A stretch of DNA of 64,000 nt from Nicotiana tabacum. Taxonomy: Eukaryota; Streptophyta; Magnoliopsida; Solanales; Solanaceae. Each line of letters opens with the position of its first letter. Positions within the stretch are counted from its first letter, which is position 1. Position numbers and translations under genes: made by a program. A model generated the notes under the pieces. The model did not search any database. It was not told where the DNA came from and saw only the letters and a program-made list of their open reading frames with translations. Positions 10,340 to 21,693 of the stretch are shown piece after piece. The DNA is taken from assembly GCF_000715075.1 (NCBI RefSeq), contig NC_134089.1, positions 108,197,157-108,261,156 on the forward strand. Direction: 5' to 3'.

Positions 10340-11400
10340 GTTTTAAATTCTTCTCAGCTCTTAAAAAGCAGGATCATTTTGAATGGAATGAGGAATGTCA
10401 ACAAGTACATAGGAATTTGAAAACGTACTTATCAAATCTGCCTCTATTGGCAAAACCAAAGGCTAGGGAAAAGCTACTCCTATACCTTGTTGTTTCGGAG
10501 GTGGCGGTAAGTGTTGTTCTGGTCCGAGAAGAGCAAGGTAAACAATCACCTATCTATTACATAAGAAAATATTCGTTAGATGCAGAAACGAGGTATCCTC
10601 AGTTAGAAAAACTTGCACTTGCGTTAATCATGGCATCTAGGAAGTTAAGACCTTACTTTCAATATCATCTTATCGTTGTGGTAACTACCTACCCTTTACG
10701 TAACATGCTACATAAGCATGAGTTATCAGGTAGGTTAGCTAAGTGGAAAATAGAGTTAAGTGAATATGAAATTGCATACCAACCTAGAACTGCTATAAAA
10801 TCGCAAGTATTAGCTGATTTCGTGGCTGATTTTAGTCAAGGAATACAGTTAGAAGCAGAAAAAGAATTACAGGTGTTCAATGGAGCCAACCTAGGAACTT
10901 GGACTTTATTCACTGATGGCTCATCTAGCGTGAGAAAAGCAGGTTTGTGGATAGTATTGGTACCACCTACGGGTGAAACCATTCGGCAAGCTATTAAATG
11001 TCATTCCATAACTAACAATGAGGCAGAATATGAGGCTATGATTGCAGGTTTAAAACTGGCATGGGAACTTGGTATAAATCAGATTATAATCAAGAGTGAT
11101 TCATAACTCGTAGTTAATCAAATGCTGGGGACTTATACAGCCAGGGAAGCAAGGATGCAGCAGTATTTAGAAAAGGTACGGGAATTGGTAAAACAATTTC
11201 AAGATTGGAAGATTAGACAAATACCCAGGGACGAAAATCTTGAAGCAGACGCCCTAGCTAATCTCGCATCTGCGGCTGATGTGGCAAACGATGTAAATGC
11301 CTCAGTGATACATTTATTTCATTCAGTTCTTGATCCTGATGTGAATGAGGTAAATTTTAATAAATTAACCTGGGATTGGAGGAACGAAATTGTTGGTTTT
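10340..11400 (+). pseudogene. pol: B RNase H and archaeal-like RNase H
   Basis: Two RNase H domains lie in tandem. The gypsy-type one is at about 10417-10870 (SPIYYIRKYSLDAETRYPQL). The second, Tat-specific domain starts at LFTDGSSS (about 10905) and keeps NNEAEYEAMIAGL and IIIKSDS, followed by DENLEADALANLA at about 11233. Together they remove the RNA strand and process primers. A TAA at 11104 splits the second domain and a TAG at 11404 precedes the integrase. Confidence 0.8.
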
Positions 11401-12608
11401 TTGTAGTATGGAACCGTCCCTGATGACAAGAAAAAGGCCTATGCGCTTCGAAGGCAGGCCGCTCGGTACTGCTTAAAACAAGGCAATCTATATCGTAAAA
11501 TATTTGGTGGACCCATAGCAAGATGCCTTGGACCTTCGCAAACAGAGTATGTAATGAGAGAAATACACGAGAGTCATTGCGGGAATCACGCGGGTGGAAG
11601 ATCACTGGTAAGAACCTTAATTAGGGCACGTTATTACTTGCCTAAAATAGAAGAGGAGGCAGAAAGTTTCGTAGCCAAATGTGATAAATGCTAGAGGTAC
11701 GGTAACAATATGCATAGACCTGCCAAATTATTATATCCAGTCATTTCGTCGTGGCCATTTATGAAATGGGGAATGGATATCGTAGGACCATTACCGCAAG
11801 CAAAAGGACAGGTAAAATTTTTGCTTGTTCTCAGTGATTATTTTACTAAATGGGTAGAGGCAGGTGCATTCAAACAGGTGCGAGAAAAGGAATTCAGAGA
11901 CTTTATTTGGCAGAATATCATATGTCGATTCGACGTACCAAAAGACATCGTATGTGATAATGATCCTCAGTTTATTGGAGCTCAGATCATGGAATTTTTT
12001 CAAAGCAGGCAAATTGAAAGGATTACTTCAACACCCTACCATCCAGTGGGTAATGGGCAGGCAGAATCAACGAACAAAGTCATTATCAACAACTTAAAGA
12101 AACGGCTAGAGGAATCAAAAGGAAACTGGCCTGAAGTATTACCTGGAGTTTTATGGGCTTATCGCACAACTGCAAAAACAAGTACAGGTGAAACACCGTT
12201 TTCATTGGTTTATGAAGCTGAGACTTTAATTCCAGTTGAGATAGTGGAACCAAGTACACGGTTCACACAGGCGACACAAGAGTCTAATGACGAGGAGATG
12301 TGGGTCAATCTAGATTTACTTGAGGGGCGGAGAGAAGCTGCTTTAATAAGAATGGCAGCACAGAAGCAAGTCATAGAACGATACTACAATAGAAAAGCAC
12401 GCCTCAGGTTCTTCAAAATTGGGGACTTCGTGCTTTAAAAGTTTTTCAGTCTACAAAGGTAGCTAACACAGGGAAATTAAGTCCAACATGGGAAGGACCC
12501 TACAAAGTGCGTGATGTTGCAGGAAAATGAGCATATGAACTGGAGACAATGGATGGCAAGATACTACCTTCGCATTGGATGTTGTTCATTTAAAGAGATA
12601 CTATTTCT
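11401..12608 (+). pseudogene. pol: B integrase
   Basis: Integrase inserts the cDNA into the genome. The zinc-binding region spans about 11560-11695 (His pair in HESHCGNHA, then CDKC). A TAG at 11692 follows it directly. The DDE core begins at WGMDIVGPL (about 11770), has its second Asp at CDNDPQF (about 11956) and its Glu in GQAEST (about 12056). The C-terminal part (RKARLRFFKIGDFVL) breaks at 12436, where a short deletion shifts the frame. The homologous A3 integrase ends with HLKRYYF. Confidence 0.85.
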
Positions 12609-13673
12609 AAAGAAAATCCATGGTCAGGTATAACCATTTTAAAAATCATTTTTAAATTGTTAAGATTTTACTAACGATTTTAGGTGATAGGCAAAACGCT
12701 AACCGGTACTAAATGATGAGTCACGGCCGGCAAGGCACATGGAGTAACCTAAAATTCCTGGCCTAGGGTTACAATTATTCTGATAGAAATACAAACGGGT
12801 TATGCAGTCTTCATCTATAATCGTCCCTCCGAGTCTCGTATATTTTTCCTTTTCAGGGAAAGGACAAAATGTGAGAAACTACCAAGTGCTCGAGGCTTCA
12901 TACTTCAATACTCAAACACTTGGGGGACTATATAATATACATGGACATGTGTATAAAGAAGGCAAAGAAGATTAAGGAAAAATCAAGCATGAAAGAGTCA
13001 AGTCAAGTGCAGAGTAAAAGTCATAAAGTCACGAGCTAAAGCCAGTCAAGTGTAGAGTAAAAGTCATAAAGCCACGAGCTAAGGCTAAAGAAAAACCTCA
13101 CTAGGGATAAAGGCTTTGTACTAAAACGGGTTATAAGGAAAAACCCTGTGTCTATTATTTATTTATTTTAAATATGTTACAAGAAAAACAGTTACGAGAA
13201 AGTTATGGATGTAATTCAAATACATGTAAAGTTTTATTCGGAACTAGACAAGGTTCAAAAATAAAAACTTGTCCAAGTTATTTCAGAAAAACATGTGTAT
13301 TCCTGTTTCTTTTGTCGTATGATAATACCATTATGAAGTTGAGACGTCTTCTTCATTATGTATTGGAATATAAAAGGGCCCTCTTTTATAAAACTCATGT
13401 TTAAATTAATCATGAGGTTAACAGAAGCATTTTTCAAAAAACAAAAATGCAAATTATTCTGTAAGTCCTTAAAAATAAAGGCGAGAATAAAGCAAGCAGA
13501 AGTTTAAGATAAAACACTTCTTAATATGTAAAAACAAAATATCTAAGACTAAGTTCCAACTTAGTCATCAAACTACGAAATTGTTTAGATTACCCCATTA
13601 AAAGACTTGGGTACTGACGTTCCTAAAATCAACCCTCAAATGAAGTTAAGGGTTTGATTACTATCTTCCAAAG
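12609..13673 (+). other. B post-pol non-coding region
   Basis: No coding region is supported here. It matches 38848-39906 of A3, including a PPT-like segment (12917-12931). Short sequences around GTCAAGTGCAGAGTAAAAG are repeated near 13003-13080. It separates the end of pol from the 3' end of the antisense gene. Confidence 0.7.
12917..12931 (+). promoter_or_regulatory. Internal PPT-like segment of B
   Basis: CACTTGGGGGACTAT repeats the core of the true PPT of B (TTGGGGGACTATC, 16811-16823) about 3.9 kb upstream of it. A3 has the same feature at 39155-39168. It could be a second plus-strand primer site, which is inference. Confidence 0.45.
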
Positions 13674-16445
13674 TCAAAACAAAAATAAAATCATTTGAAT
13701 GATTAAAACTAGTCGCTGAGAAGTTTGTGGTATTGAGGCAGGAACATCGATAGCAGCAGGCTCAATTTGGGCAGGTGCATCAGTAGGCGCGGCTTCAACT
13801 TGACTTGCAGCAACGGGCTCGATCGGGTTTGAAATAATCATGACACCCGTATCAGCTTCAACATTCATAAAAGCTTCAGCCACGGGAACTTCATCCGCAG
13901 GAGAAGGGAAGTCCTGAGTCTGTTGAGCCTTTTCAATAGTTTTGTTGATTTTAGCTAACTCTAACTCCAGGTTGAAGTTTTCTTGACTAGCTTCAAGTAG
14001 GGTATCACGACGGGAATTCAAAAAAGCCCAACTTGCCTCAACAGCAGATTTTTCTTCAAGGATCTCATAATCCTTTTTCCCAAGCAGTGATCTCATTTTT
14101 TAGCTCTTCATTTTCAGCCAAGGCAGAGTTGTGGGAAGCTTGAAGAGAGGCGTGGGAGCATTTTAAAGCACGCACCTTATCAGCAGATATTCTGAGGTCT
14201 TCTTGTGCTTGAGTTAAATTTTGCACAAGCTCCCCAGAGTAAACTTCCTTTTTATTTAAAAGAGCCTTTAACTCCCTGATCTCTTCACTAGGTTTAGATA
14301 GCTGCTCTGTAAAGGAGGACTCGAGACGCTCTTTGTCTTTCTCTTCTTGGTATGAAGAAACTTTTGTAACTGCCAATTTTGAGGTTAAGGCCCGTACTCG
14401 CTGCTCTAAGGTATTCTTTTTCTCTTGCAAGCTCTCTATTCCAAGCTAAACACTCTCAAATTGCCCCTTACAATTGGATGCTTCCAATTGAGAGTCACGT
14501 GATGTCTTCTCCAAAGGAGCAATTCTTTTCATCAACTCTGTGCCGATGAGATTAGCCTAAAAATAAAAGAGAAGAAATAAGAATCTCAAAGATGAAAAAT
14601 TTTGCAAAGTGGGAGAGAAGGAAAATACCTTCAGAGTGGCATGCACGATGTCATTCATTAAAGTCAGGGAACTATGGCTTTCCAGCTTTGCTTTTTCAAT
14701 TGGGCCAATAAGAGGCTCTAGCTATATATCCGCCTGACCTAATTTTCTCAAAAGTCTATTCTCAGCAAGAATTTCAATAGTTACCCACCTCATAGAGGCA
14801 CTCTTACTTGAAGAGCCCGTTTCAGTATGAACTATAGGGGAGAATAGCCAAAGGAGGAGCAGGAAAAGAGGTAAGAGCAGTAGAAGAAGTAACAGAAATA
14901 GCTGGGCCGGTAAAGAAGGAATCACAGGCACGGGTAATGAGAAAGATGATAAAGGTACTTCGTCTAAAACAGACCCAACATCTTCACGAACAAATCCACT
15001 GACAAAAAGTTGGTCGATAGACTCACGAGTGTCGTAGGGAGTGACGTCGTCATCGGGAATTATTATTGGGGTTTCAACAGGTTCGGTAAAAGAAATTGAG
15101 ACTTCAGCTTCGTCATCGGAAACAATGTGTCTCCTAACTCGTGGCCTCGTTACCAATGGTCTCTCATTTTCCTCTTCTTCAGAATTTTTCTCTTCAGCAG
15201 CCTTCCTTTTCGCAGAAAAGGAACCCAAGACTATTTCTCGGGCTCTCTCTAGAGAGATACGGGTTCCCGAAGGAGTACGGGTCTTTGAAGAGACACAAGA
15301 GGCTGCAACTGCTTCCGCAGTAATCCCTCGAATAGCAAATCCTAACAAAAAGAAGGATAAAAGTTAAAACAATAAAGGAGAATATAGGCATAAAAAAACA
15401 AAATATGAACTCTTACCATGAGTCTTAACCTTCCAACCAAAGCGGTTAGAAAGTGTTTTCCAAGATCTACCGTCCATTGGCGCGATCTTCAGCAATTTAT
15501 CTACCCAACCACGGAAATTGGGAACATCCCCCACTACTCCTATGGTTGCTAAAAAGAAAAACAAGGAGGGGTAAAATTAGTAAAGTTGATAAATTTGAAA
15601 GAATAAGGTAAGAGATGGATAAAAGACCTACGTGCAAAATTCCACTTCTCAGGAAAGGGGACATTATCTTCACCTACTAAACCAACAGTGGGGGAAGCAA
15701 CAAATCGGGCATATCAGCCACGATCCTTGTCATCTTCAGGTCTCACCAAAACCCTCTTACTCCTAGCCACTAGTGTAAAAACACCATTACGAAAAAGCCT
15801 AGGTGAGTAAAGATGAATCAAGTGAGGGAAAGTAAAAGGAGCTTCAGCTCTAGTGGCTAAATGCCTTAAACAGGCAACTTCCCTCCATATGATTGGGTCA
15901 ATTTGACCCAAGCAGACATTGAAGAAACGGCAAAATTCGGGAATGACTGGGTCAATTGCTGGTCTAAACCCTAAAGTAAAAGGGTAAGTGTAAACAAAAG
16001 AGAACCCCGTTAAATAGGAAGTAATTCTCTGATTCGGATTAGGGATAATAATGGGAAAATTATTACTCCAATGGCAGTCCTTACGAAATACAGGAGCCAA
16101 AAACTCTGTAATTTGAGTAGGGTAAGTATCGACACGATCTAATGCAGAAACTTGGTTTCTAAGAGATTCCCTGTCATGGTAAAAAGACAATTCTGAAGGA
16201 ACTATCTCATCTACTAACGGTTCGCGTAAAGGTTTAGAATGGTCTTTACCCCTAGAAGAAGATTTTTGAGAAAGGGAACCTCTGGTTCTAGAGGAAGGAC
16301 CAGAAGTAGAAGAAGGCATAGACGAACCACATCCTCGAGTAGATTCTAAACTACGAAGTCTACCTCCCCTTCTATGCCTAACAGGGGCATTAGGGAAGGA
16401 GTCAGTAATGGAAACTCTCTCAGAGTTAGGGCTTGGAGAAGACAT
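13674..16445 (-). pseudogene. B antisense gene: N-terminal domain plus coiled coil, four exons predicted
   Basis: A gene opposite to gag-pol between pol and the 3' LTR. The start ATG at 16445 begins MSSPSPNSER, which matches MSSSNPNPRR in A3, and lies about 95 bp after a TATA box. Predicted exons are 16445-15632, 15548-15417, 15341-14629 and 14556-13674. The introns of 83, 75 and 72 bp have GT...AG borders and keep the frame. Exon 1 is Ser/Arg-rich and then globular (SFYHDRESLRNQVSALDR, HLIHLYSPRLFRNG), resembling what databases call a putative plant transposon protein. Exon 3 is acidic and low-complexity. Exon 4 is a heptad-like coiled coil. Lesions include a Trp-to-stop at 15714, a stop at 14722, and a frame change near 14090. 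Its function is unknown. Confidence 0.7.
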
Positions 16446-16539
16446 ATCGAAGAGGAATGGTCTAAGGAAGAAGTCAACAAAAATTTGGAGAAATAAGTGT
16501 TCAATAAGCTTTATGTGATAAAGACAAAGGAAAAAATTA

Positions 16540-16547
16540 TATTTATA
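16540..16547 (-). promoter_or_regulatory. TATA box of the B antisense gene
   Basis: On the minus strand TATAAATA lies about 95 bp upstream of the ATG at 16445. The same arrangement is kept in A3 (42663-42656), and E has TATAAATA before its antisense gene at 52722. Confidence 0.6.
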
Positions 16548-16807
16548 CCGATAAGCAACCGCTAAAGGTAAAAGTGCAGAGGTGGAAATACCATAATTAT
16601 GATAACTAGCACTTCGATAATAGTGGTCTTGTAAAAACCTTAAAAAAGGATGCAAAAACTGCAGAGCCAATGGAAAATCGACACGTGCATGAAGTATTAA
16701 ATGGAAGTGACAATTGAAGCGTCAGTTTTGTCATAGCATTAATGGTGACAAAAATTCTCGTTTTAATGAAATCCACTTCCCAAATATTCAATTGATGAAT
16801 AAATGGA

Positions 16808-16823
16808 AAGTTGGGGGACTATC
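16808..16823 (+). promoter_or_regulatory. Polypurine tract of B
   Basis: AAGTTGGGGGACTATC directly precedes the 3' LTR at 16824. It would prime plus-strand DNA synthesis. A3 has the equivalent at 42820-42835. Confidence 0.75.
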
Positions 16824-17365
16824 TGTATTGGGAAAAATTGAATTTATATATGTTGAGACACGTGGACTGGTCAAATAGTTAAAGAATTATAATTAGTCAA
16901 GTCACGGGCAGCAATAGAAACGAGCAAAGGCAAAGGAAGAGGCACGGGAAGACATTTGAAAGATTCAGCGCCCGTACCTATTTAGATCACTTATCAAAAG
17001 GAACAGATCTGACCATAATAAGGAGCGCAGATACTGAATTCAATAGGCATTAAATATCGGATACGTTAGAGAAGTTGTATTGATTACAATGATTGTGTAA
17101 CGTAGCATTTAATGTCTTTAATTATTCATAATAGCCTCATTATGATTTGAAGGAAACGCATACCTTCAAGACACCTATAAAAGGGAGGTATCTAGTCACT
17201 TGTAAGGACAGACACAATTGAAATATACTCTGATTCACTTGTTTTTCTCCTGATTAAATTCTGGTTACTCTAAATTATTCTCTTCTACATATTCTTTTGA
17301 TTATCAGTAACCCCCTTTTCTTCTAAATTCTAGCTTTGACTAAATTTCTATTTTTTGGTTAAACA
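16824..17365 (+). repeat. B 3' LTR
   Basis: 542 bp, TGTATTGGG to GGTTAAACA, paired with 6439-6981. Its TATA box is at 17176. It is followed directly by the AAGGC target duplication. Confidence 0.95.
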
Positions 17366-17370
17366 AAGGC
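17366..17370 (+). repeat. Target-site duplication of B, right copy (AAGGC)
   Basis: Matches 6434-6438. The LTR of C resumes with CAGTAATTC directly afterwards, exactly as in the uninterrupted 3' LTR. Confidence 0.95.
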
Positions 17371-18379
17371 CAGTAATTCAGATAATTCTGATGTGTTGCC
17401 TGCGTAGGGACTCGATCTGGAGTCCCGCACTTGTCGATGCCCGTTCTCTATGGTTTGGGCTTGTGTTGGGCCTGTATCAGGGCAGGCCAGGTCTTTTGGC
17501 AGTAGGGCCAGCCTTCCGAGCCCAATGCCCTTTAATTCCAGTCGTAGGTCTTCCGAGAAACATGTCTTCCGAAACTTTAGTCTTAAAAGCATTGATAATT
17601 CTGTCCTTTAATTAATTGAATTCTCACTAATTACATTACGAGGTGAGCCATATTGGATAATATAAGTGGCTTATGGTCCTCCAAGTCTAGTTCGAGTTCC
17701 CTTTTAAAATTGGAATTGAGGGGGTCGTGCCAAATAAAATCTCCAAATGCATGGCCTTCGCTTAGTTAATACTTTAATTCTTAGAATTCGAGGCATGCCA
17801 TTTAGCGAATTTTCTATGGCCCTCGTAAAGTTAAAAACGCGTAGTTGCTTTAGGGCGTGTTAGTTAATAATTTTTACTTTCTTAAACTCGGGTGTGCATT
17901 TCATGTGACCCAATCAAATCTTAAGACGTTGAATAAGATATGTTCCAGATTGCAAGTACATTGCATGTTGCGCAATCCAAAGGCATGTTTTAAACGACGT
18001 TCAGTCTTCTTTAAAAGTCAATTAAAAGCGATTAAAAGGTTAAAATTGCACATAGGTTCAAAATGTTCTAAAATCAGATTATTAAGCCAAATATAACAGT
18101 TGAGCGACCGTGCTAGAACCACGGAACTCGGGAATGCCTAACACCTTCTCCCGTGTTAACAGAATTCCTTACCCAGATTTCTGGTTCGCGGACTGTTAAA
18201 ACAGAGTCAATCTTTTCCTCGATTTGGGATTTCAACCGGTGACTTGGGACTCCATAAATCTCCCAAGTGGCGACTCTGAATCTTTTAACAATAAATCCCG
18301 TTTCGATTGTCCTTTAATTGGAAAAACTCCCTTTATATATACTCCTTTATGGGGGTGTAGGTAAAAAGGAGGTGTGACA
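17371..18379 (+). repeat. C 5' LTR, second part
   Basis: Collinear with 36270-37277 of the 3' LTR and ending GGAGGTGTGACA, directly before the PBS. It carries a PBS-like sequence at 18268-18278. ORFs here are not supported as genes. Confidence 0.92.
18268..18278 (+). promoter_or_regulatory. PBS-like 11-mer inside the C LTR
   Basis: TGGCGACTCTG repeats the first 11 bases of the C PBS (18384) about 116 bp upstream of it. The copy is kept in the 3' LTR at 37165-37175. Its role is unknown. Confidence 0.5.
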
Positions 18380-18383
18380 GCTC

Positions 18384-18403
18384 TGGCGACTCTGCTGGGA
18401 ATC
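18384..18403 (+). promoter_or_regulatory. Primer binding site of C
   Basis: TGGCGACTCTGCTGGGAATC starts five bases after the LTR end. Its complement resembles a tRNA-Arg 3' end, the usual Ogre primer. The tRNA assignment is from memory of the family. Confidence 0.75.
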
Positions 18404-19641
18404 GAACCCAGAATCTCTAGTTCAGGGTTCAAGAATTCGAGCTTAGAATAAATGTTATAGTTAGCTTTATCCATTATCTGGTTTTGTTACATAATTTGGG
18501 CCTTATATGTTAATTGATTGCTTTTACCGCTTTGTTATTCCGTGAACTGTATATAAACTGCTGCGAAATCCCTTTTCTCTCTGAGTCTTCAAAATCATGA
18601 AGAAGTGTGCACTTCGTGTGACTTCTTTTCTGTTAGAGTCATATTCCAAATGTAGAACGAGGTTCGGACAAGTTGCAAAGACGGCGAAGCTTCTGTATTC
18701 CCGGTACGCTGCCCCCTCCCCCCCTCAGCTCGAGTTGTCCGCTCGGGTAAGCCAGATCTAGAACAATAAAACCCCAGGTTTTAAACCTAGTATAACAAGA
18801 CCTCATGTCGGATCCCTAGTAGGAACGTTGTTTGCATCATGTGCATTTTGGCTTTGGAGACTCAACACAGGGGTTGGGTCTGTCTAGGATAGGTGCACCC
18901 GAAATAAAAGACCATCCTGATGCATCCTAGTTGCTACTTGTTCATTTACTTGCTTCGGACTTGCATGTTGACCAGCTTATGAATATTGGGAAAAGTCGAG
19001 GAAAGAGGAATAGCAGTATGAGGGTTAAAGAGAGTTAATCGCCTGTTCTGAAAGAAAAAAAACCAATAGTGTCGAAACTCTGCCGAATTTTCGAGAACAT
19101 AAAAAGGGAAGGAAAAAAAAGGTTTTGTTTTCAAAATAGTTTGTTTTATTTACCAATGAAATGAAAAAAGAAGAAAAAAGTTGTTGTTTTCAAAAAAATA
19201 GTTTTCTTTGCCAATGAAATGAAAAAAATCTTGCTTTCAAAAAAAATTGTGTGTTTTGCTTGCCCGAACTACGCCAGTTGGATTCTCACAGGGTGTGAGA
19301 TACGTAGGCAACCCCCATCGGGTCCAAATTCCTTTTGCAAAAGTAGGTAGAAAAATTTTACTATAATTTTAAAATAATCAAGGTGATTCCATTCTTGTCA
19401 GAAATAGTCGAATGTCCCTAAAAGGGCACCGGAAGGCTATTTTTGCAAGAATAGCCACTTTTGTCATTGTTAAAGGTTTTGGCTGGTTAGCTGACACAGC
19501 CTTAAAATCTTCGTTTTGAAGTGTTGAAAGGCCGTGTTGGCAAGGCCGGATGTTTTGTGGAAATTTTGAAAAAAACGGTCATTTCTCTTTAAGTCAAAAT
19601 GAGTCATAGTTTTCTTTTAATCACCTTAATAAATGTGCAGG
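18404..19641 (+). other. C leader between PBS and ORF1
   Basis: I see no gene here. It contains A-rich low-complexity sequence around 19140-19250 and the first copy of the 50-bp module at 19266. The bases just before the ORF1 ATG (TGTGCAG/GATG) could be a 3' splice site. Confidence 0.6.
19266..19314 (+). repeat. C internal module, copy 1
   Basis: Starts GAACTACGCC and ends GATACGTAGGCAACCC. Three related copies lie at 21964, 30281 and 33150. This copy precedes ORF1. Confidence 0.7.
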
Positions 19642-21693
19642 ATGAGCACAAATCAAAATGAACCTTTCTCAGTCCGTGAAGAGATCCCTTTGGAGCTACA
19701 TATGTGGTGGCATGATTTGGGAGACGACAACAGAAAAGTTGTGACAAAAGCACTAGGCGGTCTTATTGGGCTTTGGAAGGTCAAGCCCAGAAAAGACGTG
19801 ATTGAGGCATTGATACCGTTTTGGGACCTAGCACATAATGTGTTCCACTTTGCGAATTTCGAGTTAACTCCTACGCTAGAAGAGATAGCAGGCTATGCCG
19901 GTTTCAAAGGGAATCTCAGAAGTCAATACCCGATAGCACCAAGAACAGTGACCCCCCCTCAAATTTTTGGACTTGTTAAGCATCAGTCGGGATGTACGAA
20001 ACGGAAATTTGGCCAAAGAATTTTGTACCTTCTACTTTCTGTACCGACGATACGGGAATCCAGGTAGCTTCGAAATACCGGATACTAGTCTTACTCATGC
20101 TGGGAATCAAGACAAGTGGGAAGCTCGGAGAGGATTAGCTTTCATAGTGGCGTTCCTGGGTATTTTGGTTTGCCCGAGAAAAGATGAGAACATAGAGATG
20201 GGGTTAGTAGGGATAGCTGACTTCATGGTGAAATAGGCATATGGGACTATAGTGTCGTTGATCTTGGTAGAAATTTATCGAGCTCTTAGTCATTGTCGAA
20301 AAGGAGCAAAGTTCTTTGAATGGTGCAATATGCTGTTACAAATATGGATGGAGGAACACCTTTGCCACCGTCCCGGATACTTGAATTGCGGTATGATTGG
20401 CCTCGAGTGCATTGAAAACATGAAAAATGAGTAGAGGGTTATGAGTTTCCAGATGGTACGGAAGCATGGCATGCTCATTTGAGATCTTTGACCGCAAATA
20501 AGATATAATGGACGTTCGGATGGCTCTCGGTCAATGAAGTAATCTATATGTCGGTTGAGGTGTGTTTTTTGCTGTTGATGGGTCTGCGGAGTATCCAGTC
20601 TTATGCTTCGCACAGAGTCTTGCATCAGTTGGGCCGATACCAGACCATCCCACACAATGAAGATTTGAGTCAGCAAGTCATTGAGTTAGATCCAAAAGCT
20701 GCCTTCCCAGAAGAAAAGGTGTGTCAGGTTTGGCATCAGTGCAGATTCTTTGGGCCTAACACGCAAGTACGAGACCTATCCAGAGGCGAGGTGGAGCCCA
20801 GTTATATTGCTTGGTATGGTAAAAGATCCCGAGTTCAACATGAGCTTGACAGGCCCACAAAGAGACCCCACATCCAGCAATTCACCGACGGAGCTCAGGT
20901 ACAATGGGATTGGCTGACCAAAGAAAACGAGTACAGGGATACCATAAGCAAGTTGGAAAAGCAAGTCAGAGAACTTCAATTCGAGAATAGCTTGAGAGTG
21001 GCAGCGGACAAAGGAGAAAAGAAAAATCTAGCCAAAGAAAATGAGGCCCTTCGAGCTCAAATTCAGAAATTGAAAGTAGCGGCAGAAAATCCAGTCCGAA
21101 GTGACAGAGATGAAAAGCTCATAGCTAACTTGAGGCAGAAAGTAAATGACTATAGTTTTGATTTGAATAAAGTATAAGGTGAACTAGCCAAGGCTCGAAA
21201 GCAATTGGCTAAAAACGCAGATGAACGAGTACGCCTGGTTAAGCAATTGAGAGAAAGGTACGACGATGAGGTCGCAGGGTTAAAGAGAAGGGTCATCGCC
21301 ACAGAAAACAAAATGATCAAATAGGTAAAAGACTTCAAAGTTGAAAGGGAACATTGTTATACAGCATTGGCGCAATTAGAAATAGATTTGCAACAACTTC
21401 AGGAGCAAAATCATGTGGCTGAGCAAACTTTGGAAGCCAGGGCCCAGCAGATTGGGCGTTTGTTACAAGAAAAGGGCGCTATAAGAGAGAGAATTAGAAG
21501 AATTGCCGACTACATCGTTATGAAGTACCAGATTTGTGAGGATATGACTCGCACTACCTTCTTTGCAGCAGTAATGACATTTGTTAAACAGATAATGAAC
21601 TATTTGGATCGACTTCAAAGGGAGCTTGCATATAGGCCCACAGCGAGACTGAATGATGTCCCGCGGGCACTAGGAGCATTGATGTATTCATGA
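19642..21693 (+). pseudogene. C ORF1: plant-mobile-domain-like protein with coiled-coil C-terminus
   Basis: Ogre elements carry an extra ORF before gag, and this is its remnant. I chose the ATG at 19642 (MSTNQNEPFSVREE); another in-frame ATG lies 9 bp upstream. The N-terminal half has LELHMWWHDLGDDNRK and NFELTPTLEEIAGYAGF, resembling the plant mobile domain/DUF7745 group. The second half has SYASHRVLHQLGRYQ and then a long charged coiled coil (about 20930-21660). Breaks are a frame change near 19970, a TAG at 20234, a TAG at 20432, a further break before 20548, and stops at 21175 and 21322. Its biochemical role is unknown. Confidence 0.7.

Larger units (their letters stand above)
6439..17365 (+). 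mobile_element. Element B: complete Tat-lineage Ty3/gypsy element nested in the C LTR
   Basis: A structurally complete 10.9 kb element has LTRs at 6439-6981 and 16824-17365 (TG...CA), a PBS just inside the left LTR, a PPT just before the right one, and a 5-bp target duplication. Between them lie gag, protease, RT, two RNase H domains and integrase on the plus strand. A spliced-looking antisense gene follows. By hand I count about 30 differences between the two LTRs over about 540 aligned bases, so the insertion is not very recent. Many stops make it non-autonomous. Confidence 0.95.

Noticed and set aside
13174..13404. 76-codon ORF in the B post-pol region
   Set aside because: The matching A3 region does not keep it open.
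18384..18420. Possible tRNA gene (sequence like a T-arm, GGGAATCGAACCC)
   Set aside because: Position and sequence fit the PBS of C. No cloverleaf upstream half is present.
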